Assembly (NCBI GenBank): GCA_045804965.1
Contig: JBJMMD010000004.1
Span: 79,150-143,149 of the forward strand
Direction of reading: 5' to 3'
DNA from: CAVTUU01 sp045804965
GTDB lineage: Bacteria; Chloroflexota; Chloroflexia; Thermomicrobiales; UBA6265
Length of the DNA stretch: 64,000 nucleotides
In this document: positions 25,502-33,440 of the stretch, piece after piece
How positions within the stretch are numbered: position 1 is the first letter of the stretch
How the letters are laid out: every line of letters starts with the position of its first letter
The notes under the pieces: generated by a model
The model's database searches: none
The model's input: only the letters and a program-made list of their open reading frames with translations
What the model was told of the DNA's origin: nothing
Made by a program: the position numbers and the translations under genes

Positions 25502-26692
25502 ATGCCGATCTACCACACCCTTGGGCAGGTGCCCCACAAACGGCACACGCAATTCCGCCAACCGGACGGTTCGTTGTACGTCGAGGAGGTCTTTGGCACC
25601 CACGGTTTCTCGGGCAACGAGACGATCCTCTACCACATCAACTCCCCAGCTCGCATCACCGGTCTCACTTTCGCCCCGGCCAAGCCGCCCGAGCTCTGGA
25701 ATCCCTGCGGTCAGCATCACCATCACCTCAAGACCGGAGCTGTCCCGGAAGGTGGGGACGCGGTTTCTGGCCGGATTTGTCTGATGCTCAATGACGACGT
25801 CACCTGGTCGCTCTCCCGTCCAACCGAGCAGATGACGTCGTTCTACCGGAACGGCATCGCCGACGAGCTCTATTTCATCCACGAAGGGAGTGGCGTGCTC
25901 CACTCAGTGCTCGGCGATCTGCCTTTCGGCCCGGGCGACTACGTGTTGATCCCACGCGGCGTGACCTACCAGATGGAGCTCGGCGAGGGACCGCATCGGC
26001 AATTAGTGATCGAAAGCTTCGGCCAGATTGAGACGCCGAAGCGCTATCGCAACCCGTACGGACAACTGATGGAGCACTCGCCCTACTCCCAACGCGACAT
26101 CCGCCGCCCCAACGAGCTCGCGACCCACGATGAGAAGGGCACGTTCGAGGTTCAACTCAAGCTCCGCGATGGCACGACAACATACCGGCTTGATTACCAC
26201 CCATTCGATGTCGTCGGCTGGGATGGCTACGTCTATCCCTGGGCGTTGAACATCGGCGACTTCGAGCCGATCACCGGCCGCGTCCACCAACCACCGCCAG
26301 TCCACCAGACGTTCGAAGGCCCGAATTTTGTCGTGTGCTCATTCGTCCCGCGGAAGTTTGATTACCATCCGCAGTCGATTCCCGCGCCCTATCACCATTC
26401 GAACATCGATAGCGAAGAGGTGATGTATTACGTCTCGGGCAACTTCATGAGCCGCCGCGGCGTCGAGGTCGGGAGCATCACGCTCCATCCGCGCGGTATC
26501 CCGCACGGCCCGCATCCCGGCGCGGCTGAGGCGAGCATCGGCAAGGAAGGCACGGAAGAGCTGGCGGTGATGATGGATACCTTCCGCCCGCTCAAACTCA
26601 CCACGTCCGCCCAAGCCTTCGACGACGAACGCTATCCCTACTCCTGGCTCGAAGAGCCTGGCGGCTTCAAAGGCTCCGATTCGATGGGTTAG
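25502..26692 (+). CDS. hmgA: homogentisate 1,2-dioxygenase
   Basis: 396 residues from ATG 25502, behind GAAGGAGAGACC; an in-frame ATG at 25463 lies in the repeat tail. It is a two-cupin protein with the diagnostic opening MPIYHTLGQVPHKRHTQFR, the HHHLKTG turn, and the iron site in YHHSNIDSEEVMYY (His, Glu) and LHPRGIPHGPHPG (His). At about 400 residues it belongs to the shorter homogentisate dioxygenase group known from Gram-positive bacteria and Chloroflexota. It opens the ring of homogentisate to maleylacetoacetate, the substrate for the FAH-family enzyme upstream. Confidence 0.93.
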   Translation: MPIYHTLGQVPHKRHTQFRQPDGSLYVEEVFGTHGFSGNETILYHINSPARITGLTFAPAKPPELWNPCGQHHHHLKTGAVPEGGDAVSGRICLMLNDDVTWSLSRPTEQMTSFYRNGIADELYFIHEGSGVLHSVLGDLPFGPGDYVLIPRGVTYQMELGEGPHRQLVIESFGQIETPKRYRNPYGQLMEHSPYSQRDIRRPNELATHDEKGTFEVQLKLRDGTTTYRLDYHPFDVVGWDGYVYPWALNIGDFEPITGRVHQPPPVHQTFEGPNFVVCSFVPRKFDYHPQSIPAPYHHSNIDSEEVMYYVSGNFMSRRGVEVGSITLHPRGIPHGPHPGAAEASIGKEGTEELAVMMDTFRPLKLTTSAQAFDDERYPYSWLEEPGGFKGSDSMG

Positions 26693-26753
26693 CGGCTTGC
26701 AGAATATGTGGCGCCCGGCGGTTCGCCGGACTCGAAGTCCAGCGCTGAGACGA

Positions 26754-26841
26754 CGAAGTCCCGCGGGGACTATGAGGCGCCCTCGCCGTGTTCAGTCGCG
26801 GAGGGACTTCGTTGTGTTAGCCCCGGACTTCAAGTCCGGGG
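26754..26841 (+). repeat. cluster of intergenic palindromes
   Basis: Between hmgA and citrate synthase, which converge, there are nested palindromes: AGTCCC-GCG-GGGACT at 26757-26771, a longer pairing of ACGAAGTCCC with GGGACTTCGT about 45 bases apart, and a perfect 9-bp hairpin CCCCGGACT-TCA-AGTCCGGGG at 26821-26841. This could serve as a bidirectional terminator. Similar AGCCCCGG-type hairpins recur at other gene borders in the window. Confidence 0.6.
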
Positions 26842-26923
26842 TTCCTGCTTTGGGACAGATCGTGCAAAGCCGCACATCCTCTTCGAGCATGTTCCGCTCG
26901 CACGGGACAAGCTCGGGCGATAC

Positions 26924-28087
26924 CTACCGCTCGTCGATCGGGACGAAGGTCTTGTCCGTCGGGCCGACGAATTGAGAGGCGGGGCGGATGAGGCGGTTGT
27001 TGCTCACCTGCTCGAGCACGTGGGCACTATAACCAACTGAGCGGGCGACCGAGAAGGTCGGCGTGAACATATCGCCCGGGAGCCCGACTGCGGCCAGCAC
27101 CGCCGCCGAGTAGAACTCGACGTTGGTGTAGAGGCGGCGGCCCGGTTTGCGCTCGTTGAGCATGGCCAGGGCGCGCTCCTCCGTCTTCTTCGAAAGCGCG
27201 AAGAACTCGGGATCGCTCGCCTGCTCCGCCATGCCGCGCAGAATCTCCGCGCGCGGATCTTCCGCCTTGTACACGCGGTGGCCAAAGCCCATGATCCGCT
27301 CGCCGCGGTCGAGCGCGTTCGTCAACCACGACTCGACGTTCTCCACCGAGCCGATCTCCATCAGCATGTCGAGCACGAGCGCGGGTGCGCCGCCGTGCAG
27401 CGGCCCCTTTAGGGCGCCGACCGCGCCGACCAGCGCCGAGCAGAGATCGGAGTGGGTGGAGGCGATGACGCGCGCGGTGAAGGTTGAGGCGTTCATGCCG
27501 TGATCGGCCAGCAGGACGAGGTACGTCTCGAGCGGCCCGTAATGATGGTCGTCCGACTCAGTGCCAAAGAGTTGATAGAGGTAGCTCTGCGCCGTCGAAT
27601 GACCAGGAATAGGCGTTACCGGCTCGAGCCCCTGGCGCAGGCGATAAAAGGCGGCGAGGATGCCTGGGAAGCGCGCGGCGAGGGCGATCGCCCCTTCGAG
27701 ATTCGGTTCCTCGTCGACCGAAAAGAGATCGCCACTGGCTGGGCCAAGAGCGGAAAGTCCGGTCCGCAGGGCATCGAGCGGTTCCGTTTCCGCCGGCAGG
27801 TCGCGCAGCACGTCAATCACGACCTGCGGCAGCGGGCGATTTTCCTCCAGTTTGTTCTGCAGCTCGCTCAATTCGGCGCGATTAGGTAGGTGACCGCGCC
27901 AGAGCAGGTAGGCGACCTCCTCGAAGGAGACCTTCCCTGCCAGCTCATGAATGTCGTAGCCACGGTAGACGAGGCGGCCTTCTTCGCCGAAAACGTGGCT
28001 CAGCGCCGTGGACGCTGCGACAACTCCTTCCAGACCTTCTGGTTTTGGAAGTTGGGTGTTCGCTACGGCCGCGGTCGATGAATTCAT
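26924..28087 (-). CDS. citrate synthase (or 2-methylcitrate synthase)
   Basis: 387 residues from ATG 28087, eight bases after GAAGGAG; GTG at 28090 is possible. The two catalytic histidines sit in LADHGMNASTF and GFGHRVYKAEDPR, and the catalytic Asp in the VEFYSAAVL region is approached as usual. Substrate-binding TPIPGHSTAQSYLYQLFG and KGPLHGGAPALVLDML are present. Length fits the short Gram-positive-type dimeric enzyme. It condenses acetyl-CoA (or propionyl-CoA) with oxaloacetate; no prp genes are adjacent, so a citrate synthase role is more likely. It would consume acetyl-CoA derived from the neighbouring tyrosine route (inference). Confidence 0.92.
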   Translation of the reverse strand: MNSSTAAVANTQLPKPEGLEGVVAASTALSHVFGEEGRLVYRGYDIHELAGKVSFEEVAYLLWRGHLPNRAELSELQNKLEENRPLPQVVIDVLRDLPAETEPLDALRTGLSALGPASGDLFSVDEEPNLEGAIALAARFPGILAAFYRLRQGLEPVTPIPGHSTAQSYLYQLFGTESDDHHYGPLETYLVLLADHGMNASTFTARVIASTHSDLCSALVGAVGALKGPLHGGAPALVLDMLMEIGSVENVESWLTNALDRGERIMGFGHRVYKAEDPRAEILRGMAEQASDPEFFALSKKTEERALAMLNERKPGRRLYTNVEFYSAAVLAAVGLPGDMFTPTFSVARSVGYSAHVLEQVSNNRLIRPASQFVGPTDKTFVPIDER

Positions 28088-28090
28088 CAC

Positions 28091-28652
28091 GTGCGCTCCT
28101 TCGCTAAGGATCGTGCTTGGTCTCCAGCGGGGCGAATCGGAAGGTGACCGCCGTGCACGGCCGCTATCCTGGCGTCACGCAAAACCCGAGCCATGTCATC
28201 GCCCAGGGTCGTTCTCGACTGGCGATTCGCGGATCAGCGAAGCCCCATCGCTTCCCTATTCAACGGGCGCCGGCCGTTCAGGGTTGTCCGGCCGCTGGTT
28301 CGGACGGCGCGCTCACGCGTGAATCCTAGCACGTCGCTTTCGGCTTGATGCGCCCTGTGAGACGCATGCCACCGGCTGGAGGTTGGGCGCGCATCAAGCG
28401 AAATGATTCTGGCGGCATGGATCTTGCAATAGGCGTTTCGGAAATCTCGACCGGTTGAAGCGTCATAGTCCGAATGGTGTAGCACGCACACGCCAGTTTG
28501 CGGCTGGATAGGTTATCATCTGGCTTCGTCCGAGCTGTGCAGAGTGCGGACGCACGATATCTCGCGCAAGAGGGCTCGCGGGCTGGCGGATCCGCTCTTG
28601 CGCCTTGACACACATTTCTGAACGGGGCCAAGGGAAGGGGGGCTTCGCGCAG
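28091..28652. other. 560-base intergenic region, no gene seen
   Basis: Open frames here are short, on both strands, without ribosome sites and with Arg/Ser/Pro-rich composition. A GGCGCCGGCC-type inverted segment near 28265-28300 is the only structure noted. It should hold the divergent promoters of citrate synthase and the HD-GYP gene, but I could not place convincing -35/-10 pairs. Confidence 0.5.
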
Positions 28653-29276
28653 ATGAGCACGTCCATAGGCGGTCCTTGGCCGTCAACTGCTCGCGCACTT
28701 TTCGCAATGACCGAAGCGAAAGACCCATGCCTTCGCGGGCACGCGCAGCGTGTCTGCGGGCTGGCGGTTGCCATCGCGGCGCACCTCGGTATTCGCGACA
28801 CGTCGCTGGAAACGATCAAAGTGGCGGCGTTATTGCACGATGTCGGCAAAATCGCAGTGCCAGATGACGTGTTGCAAAAACCGGCCGCGTTGACGGACGA
28901 AGAGTTCGCGGTCGTGCAAGAGCATCCCGGACGGGGATACGAAATCCTCTCCGCCACCCCGGCACTCCAGGGTGCCGCCGCAGGTGTACGCTCTCACCAT
29001 GAGCGACTCGACGGCAGCGGCTATCCGGATGGACTGGAAGGGGACGAGATTCCGCTCGAGGCGCGGATCGTCGCGGTCGCCGACGTTTGGGACGCGTTGA
29101 CCTCGCGCCGCGTGTACCGAGACTCGATGAGCAACGCAGAGGCCCGCCGGATCATGAAACGAGAGTCAGGCTGCCGCCTCGACCGCTCCTGCGTGCGCGC
29201 TCTGTTCGCCGTCCTCGACCGCGCTCCGGCCGACGCTTTCGCCAGCCATTCCGCGGGATTGGGCTGGGCGAGTTAA
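28653..29276 (+). CDS. HD-GYP domain protein
   Basis: 207 residues from ATG 28653. The HD part shows RGHAQRVCGLA and LLHDVGKIAVPDDVL; the GYP part shows VRSHHERLDGSGYPDGLEGD, EIPLEARIVAVADVWDALTS and RVYRDSMS. All metal-binding residues are present. HD-GYP domains hydrolyse cyclic di-GMP or related dinucleotides. It has no receiver or sensor domain, so it is a free-standing phosphodiesterase unless regulated by partners. The C-terminal 40 residues are unlike the family and may be a frame drift. No GGDEF protein is in the window. Confidence 0.88.
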   Translation: MSTSIGGPWPSTARALFAMTEAKDPCLRGHAQRVCGLAVAIAAHLGIRDTSLETIKVAALLHDVGKIAVPDDVLQKPAALTDEEFAVVQEHPGRGYEILSATPALQGAAAGVRSHHERLDGSGYPDGLEGDEIPLEARIVAVADVWDALTSRRVYRDSMSNAEARRIMKRESGCRLDRSCVRALFAVLDRAPADAFASHSAGLGWAS

Positions 29277-29295
29277 CAGACCATTATCCGGCTGA

Positions 29296-29691
29296 TCAGC
29301 CAGGCTGTAGCAACGCGAATCCAAACTGGGCGAAGTGCCGATCAAAGGTGAACGCCTCGGTTAAGCCGAGGCGTTCCATCACCACGAAACTCGTGGCATC
29401 GCTGTACTGCTCGAGGATGACCCGGGCACGAAGCTCATCGTCGGCGGTGATGCGCTCGATGAATTCGACGGCGCGCTCAATGTGGTCAAGAATGAGGAGC
29501 GTCGTGTCACTGCCCGCCCGAGCAAGTACCGTCGTGTGCGTTTCGGCGACGACGAAATTCGTTGTCGCCATAAATCGTCGCGAGTCGTTCAGTCTTCGCG
29601 TGATGCAATTCGCGTGGTGATGACACTGATTCCGCTCGACGATGAGTGCCGCGAAGGCGTTCGTGTCAGCGAAAATCCTTTGGGACGGCAG
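29296..29691 (-). CDS. PIN-domain (VapC-like) toxin with CTG start and internal deletion
   Basis: 131 residues if read from CTG 29691, which sits behind GAGGAATGAGTTGA; the first ATG (29571) would lose the N-terminal catalytic Asp. From the CTG the protein starts LPSQRIFADTNAFAALIVE with Asp9 of the PIN site, then FVVAETH (Glu) and AFTFDRHF (Asp). PIN proteins are RNases, and those in toxin-antitoxin pairs cut tRNA or rRNA. In close relatives the third motif reads roughly YSDKDxSxTDxxSF; here it is ILEQYSDATSFVVM, as if about seven residues were lost between two Asp codons. Toxin activity may be reduced. Confidence 0.65.
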   Translation of the reverse strand: MPSQRIFADTNAFAALIVERNQCHHHANCITRRLNDSRRFMATTNFVVAETHTTVLARAGSDTTLLILDHIERAVEFIERITADDELRARVILEQYSDATSFVVMERLGLTEAFTFDRHFAQFGFALLQPG

Positions 29692-29779
29692 TCAACTCAT
29701 TCCTCGTGCGGGCCACGATCGCGTCCGCAAGATATTTGTCGAGATTGGTGGAGTAATCTATTGGACCATCATCTTTCAT
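29666..29779 (-). CDS. possible short antitoxin partner
   Basis: A 37-residue frame (start MKDDGPIDYSTNLDKYLADA) ends 26 bases inside the start of the PIN gene, the arrangement expected for a coupled antitoxin. It lacks a ribosome site and is much shorter than known VapB proteins, so it may be the surviving end of a broken antitoxin. The frame is open further upstream to 30001, but that part does not look coding. Confidence 0.25.
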   Translation of the reverse strand: MKDDGPIDYSTNLDKYLADAIVARTRNELTAVPKDFR

Positions 29780-30074
29780 AATACTGGCGAATTCGGAGCC
29801 GGGCTCGCGCGGGGTCCGGAGGCGCGGTCCGTACCGCCTCACCGGGTGTGCTGGCGACCCTGGCCGGTCTCGCTCGGAGCGCCTCGCTCCCAACATCAAG
29901 AATTCGTCAACAGTGCCTGGAGTGCAGGAGAGGCCCATTCTGTGGCGAGGCGTGCGAAGAACAATTGAGGTTCGAGGCGGATGCCTTCCCGGGAGGGTCA
30001 CTCAACGGAGGGTAGAATCGGCTCTCCACCGAGTTCCGAAGCTCGACTCGTCGCAGGCTTGCACTGGGAAGGAA

Positions 30075-30395
30075 TCAGTCAAGCTTGTTGGGAAAGTGAA
30101 CCTTGACATCCCCGATCAATGCTCGGCCCTTGATCCGCAGCACTGGGCTGGCCGGGGTCGAGGAAGTCGGCGGAATCGTCGCCTCTAGGTCGCCCCAAAC
30201 CACGCTCCCGGACAGTTCGACGGTGGTGTCCTTTGAGACAATCACTTCCACATCGCGAAAAATTGCCCACGCCGAGATCGTGATTTCGCGTCCTTCGATA
30301 TTTGCCTTGGACAAATCGATCGTCTCGTCGCCCAGGAACGCGACAGCCACCAACTCGTCTTCGACGTTCCACTCGGCCGCCTTCTTCCCTTCCAT
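30075..30395 (-). CDS. LiaF-like C-terminal domain protein
   Basis: 106 residues from ATG 30395, behind TTCGAGG; longer starts reach 30617 but the added part is Arg-rich and lacks a site. The sequence is a run of short strands, VAFLGDETIDLSKANIEGRE, ITISAWAIFRDVEVIVSKDT, LSGSVVWGDLEA, RIKGRALIGDVKVH, which is the right-handed beta-helix-like repeat of the LiaF/YvqF C-terminal domain (cell-wall-active antibiotic response). In full-length proteins it follows a membrane or DUF1707 domain; here it is alone. Role in envelope stress is an inference from the family. Confidence 0.7.
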   Translation of the reverse strand: MEGKKAAEWNVEDELVAVAFLGDETIDLSKANIEGREITISAWAIFRDVEVIVSKDTTVELSGSVVWGDLEATIPPTSSTPASPVLRIKGRALIGDVKVHFPNKLD

Positions 30396-30890
30396 GTCGG
30401 CCTCGAAGAATGGCTCGAGGCCAAGCAGCCACCGACGACGCTTGCCAAAGACATTCGGTGGCTTGGAATGCTCGGTCAATGTGTCTGTCCGCCTTGGTCG
30501 CCCAGTAATTGCTAGTCCTTGGCGCACAGTTGCTCTTCTCAACTCCTCGGCGCCTCCCATTGTATTGTTTTTTCGGGCAATCGACCGGTGCGCGAGCGGC
30601 GGGCGAAGGCCAGTCAAGATGCCTCACCGAAAGCCAGGTGCCGACGCTGCTTGGCGGACCCCCAGAGAGTGATTCTTCGATCCTGCCTTCGACTTGGCCT
30701 GCTTCTGGGACGACTGCGCCATCAGCGGAGACGTGGTCGACCGGCTTTTCGCGATCTTCGGCCGGAACTACGGCCCGACCCTGACCTTCCCGGAGATAAC
30801 CTGTCCGGTCTTTCTCGCCAACGGCTCCCCTCCTTCAGCGTCACTGAGCGAGGGGCTGGAGGTGAGAGAACTCTTGGACTTCGGGGTCGC
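30396..30890. other. 495-base region with no assigned gene
   Basis: A plus-strand stretch at about 30690-30850 reads protein-like for some 50 codons (FWDDCAISGDVVDRLFAIFG then LTFPEITCPVFLANGSP) without start or ribosome site; it could be a worn gene fragment but I do not recognise it. The remainder shows only short frames. Confidence 0.35.
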
Positions 30891-31700
30891 TCATCCCCTA
30901 CCCGCGATCTCCCGATACACGAGTTCGAGCCGATCGCGAGCGGAGGAGATGTCCGCCGCGAGTTGTTCGAGGGATTGGCGGAGGAGTTGCTGCTGCTCGC
31001 CGGTTTGCGGTTGCTGCAGGCTCGGATAGACCGAGCGCGTGAGCTGCTCGCGGATGCCGGTGACGAAGGCGGCGAGATCGCGGCAGGTGGCGTCGTCGAG
31101 GACGATTCGATTACGGTTGAAGGCGTCGGCGAAGGCAAACGCGGCGTCACCAACCTCTTTCCATTGCTCCCAGGCGAGATGCTCCGGCATCAGGCGCTCG
31201 GGCAGAACGAGGCGTTCGCTCGGCAATAACACCGGATTGGCGACGGCAAGCAGCGCGGCCTCCATCTTCGCCAGCCGCTGATAGAGATCGGCAATCGCAT
31301 CGGTTTGCCGCACGCGAATCTTCTCTTCGCCTGATTCCTGGCGGGCAGCCAACGTCGCGAGCGCGCCCCCCATTCCTTCTCGGAACCTGCCGAGCTCCGC
31401 GTCGAGATGATCGCGCATCTCGCGCAGACTCTGCTCGATTTCTTGTCCAGTGTGTTCGTCGACGGCGGAAAACCGCGCTTCAAGCTGCGCGATATGGTGC
31501 TCTTGCATGTCGGTGCCGGCGCGCAGGCTTTCGTGCAACTTCTGAAATTCGGTCTCGAGTTTGGCGCTGACCGGACCCTGGTCAAGGTTGCCTGGGCGGT
31601 TGCCTTGAACGAGGATGTGGGCGAGGCCCTGGAGCACCCAGATCACCGCCCCGGCACTGACGACGACGAGAAGCACGGTAAAGAAGTCCCAGAATCCCAT
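30891..31700 (-). CDS. membrane-anchored coiled-coil protein
   Basis: 269 residues from ATG 31700. One N-terminal membrane helix (FFTVLLVVVSAGAVIWVLQG, about 6-25), then a long charged helical region with heptad character from about 45 to 130 (SLREMRDHLDAELGRFREGM) and a second helical part to the end (RQSLEQLAADISSARDRLEL). Layout resembles small RmuC-like or ATP-synthase-b-like anchored proteins, but the RmuC nuclease motif is absent. No family assigned. It is followed by a separate minus-strand small gene upstream at 31850. Confidence 0.6.
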   Translation of the reverse strand: MGFWDFFTVLLVVVSAGAVIWVLQGLAHILVQGNRPGNLDQGPVSAKLETEFQKLHESLRAGTDMQEHHIAQLEARFSAVDEHTGQEIEQSLREMRDHLDAELGRFREGMGGALATLAARQESGEEKIRVRQTDAIADLYQRLAKMEAALLAVANPVLLPSERLVLPERLMPEHLAWEQWKEVGDAAFAFADAFNRNRIVLDDATCRDLAAFVTGIREQLTRSVYPSLQQPQTGEQQQLLRQSLEQLAADISSARDRLELVYREIAGRG

Positions 31701-31849
31701 CCGCGTTATCCACTAACTGGTTCGCGCGAAGGACGCGCGCTCCTTTGCCTGCGCCGGTTGCGCAAGGCCACTGCCATGCAGAGTCGATTCTCGGGCGGAT
31801 CATTCGACTGTCGAGGGCTCTCGGGTCGCCAGCTTCGCCGGGACGATGC

Positions 31850-32137
31850 CTAGTCGTCCCAGCGCACGCCGCAGACGAGCGCATTCCCCTCCTGGTCGGT
31901 CCAACGGAGCAGCTCGGTCAGCTCGTCCTCTTCCACGAGGAATTGAGCCGAACAATTCGGACATTGCACCGTATAGGCGCAATCGTTCCGCGCCTCGCAC
32001 CATTCGACGACCGCACCGAACGCGTGGCAATTGCCCTCGCATAGGTGATAGAGGATGTCCCGCACGGTCGGGCTGATCGGCGCCATCCCACCGAGCGCAT
32101 CGAGAACCGGCGGTGCGCTACGCTCCATCTCGTCCAT
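31850..32137 (-). CDS. small CxxC protein
   Basis: 95 residues from ATG 32137, behind GGAGAGG; the longer frame (to 32254) has no site. The centre and C-terminus contain five cysteines: LCEGNCHAFGAVVEWCEARN and CAYTVQCPNCSAQFLVEED, the last with a CPNC zinc-knuckle look. Probably a metal-binding cytoplasmic protein. It lies 149 bases upstream of the coiled-coil gene on the same strand and may be cotranscribed. Confidence 0.6.
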   Translation of the reverse strand: MDEMERSAPPVLDALGGMAPISPTVRDILYHLCEGNCHAFGAVVEWCEARNDCAYTVQCPNCSAQFLVEEDELTELLRWTDQEGNALVCGVRWDD

Positions 32138-32448
32138 ATCCGCACCTCTCCACTCGTGCGCCGGCATCACACCGGGAGCGACACCAACGCGCGCAATTGG
32201 ACGTTCAGAATAGCGAACCGCGGGTGATGACGCAACGCCTTGCCCATCATCCACGGTCGTCGATCATGAGGTGAGCGAGTTCGCTCCTCATTAGAAAACC
32301 GGATCGGCGCACTCGCACGTTACTATTGCGGCTGAACGACCCTTCATTGGCCCTTGCGGCCACCCCTTCCCGTTCCGTACAGAAGAGGAGCTAGGGTGAG
32401 GGCTCTGTTGGGCACATGAAGATCAAGGTCCCGACTAAAGGAGTTTTG

Positions 32449-33372
32449 GTGATAAACAGACGGCGGGCGATCGTGACGGCGGGCCGCTTCTCTCTTGGGC
32501 TGGTGTTGGGAAAGGCAGCGCTTCCGTCTGGCGTCCTCGCCGTCGACGACGGCACGAATCCCGACTATTACACGCCCGTGCCGGACGTGACCGAAACCGT
32601 CGGCGGGCTCCTCCCCCAATACCGTCTCCTTTCTTACTATGGCTTCCCCGACAACGCCCTCATGGGCATCCTGGGCGAATACGATAAGGACACGCTGCTC
32701 GCCAAGTTACAAGATCAAGCCGCCGCGTACGCGGCCATCGATCCCGATCGCCCGCTCAAGCTCGCGTTCGAGATGATGGCGACCGTCGCCCTGGCCAACT
32801 CAGGGCCCGACGGCAACTACATCCGCTACACCGATCCGGATGTGATGCAGGATTATGTTGACTTCACCGCCGCCAACGACATGGTCTTGATTTTTGACGT
32901 GCAGTTTGGCCGTGCCTCAGTCCAGGATCAGGTCGACTATGTTCGACCCTGGCTTGCCTATGAGCACGTGCACCTCGCGCTCGATCCGGAGTTCCACGTC
33001 ACGGACAGCGAGGTGCCGGGACAAGAGCTCGGCAGCATCACCGCGGCCGACGTCACCTATGCTCAGGAGCAGCTGGTGCAGATCGCACAGAACAACAACA
33101 TCCCGCCGAAGTTCCTGATCGTCCATCAGTTCAACTACTACAGCCTGCCGGACAAGGAAAACATCGGGATCGTGCCGGGGATGCAGCTCGTGATGACCGC
33201 GGACGGGTTCGGTCCGCCCGCGGACAAGCTCGCCACCTACGACGTGATCGTCACCAAGCGCGAGATCGAGTACAACGGCTTCAAACTCTTCTATCAGCAA
33301 GACGACCCGCTGATGGCCCCCGCCGACGTGCTCAACCTCAACCCGGTGCCCGACCTGATCATTTATCAGTAG
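32449..33372 (+). CDS. exported protein of an uncharacterised TIM-barrel-like family
   Basis: 307 residues from GTG 32449, five bases after AAAGGAG; ATG 32416 in frame has no site. The start INRRRAIVTAGRFSLGLVLG is a twin-arginine-type signal. The mature protein has repeated beta-alpha units: YRLLSYYGFPDNALMGILGE, LKLAFEMMATVALANSGPDG, MVLIFDVQFGR, HVHLALDPEFHV and KFLIVHQFNYY. This resembles lipoproteins of unknown function common in actinobacteria. Acidic residues at strand ends (FDVQFGR, LDPEF) would suit a glycoside-hydrolase-like barrel. The last 175 bases are duplicated at 39121-39295. Confidence 0.7.
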   Translation: MINRRRAIVTAGRFSLGLVLGKAALPSGVLAVDDGTNPDYYTPVPDVTETVGGLLPQYRLLSYYGFPDNALMGILGEYDKDTLLAKLQDQAAAYAAIDPDRPLKLAFEMMATVALANSGPDGNYIRYTDPDVMQDYVDFTAANDMVLIFDVQFGRASVQDQVDYVRPWLAYEHVHLALDPEFHVTDSEVPGQELGSITAADVTYAQEQLVQIAQNNNIPPKFLIVHQFNYYSLPDKENIGIVPGMQLVMTADGFGPPADKLATYDVIVTKREIEYNGFKLFYQQDDPLMAPADVLNLNPVPDLIIYQ

Positions 33373-33440
33373 ATAGCTCTCACTCGGCGCTCCCCGCTTG
33401 CGTTCGCCATATATCCTAAGAGGCGTACGAAAGAGGGGTC

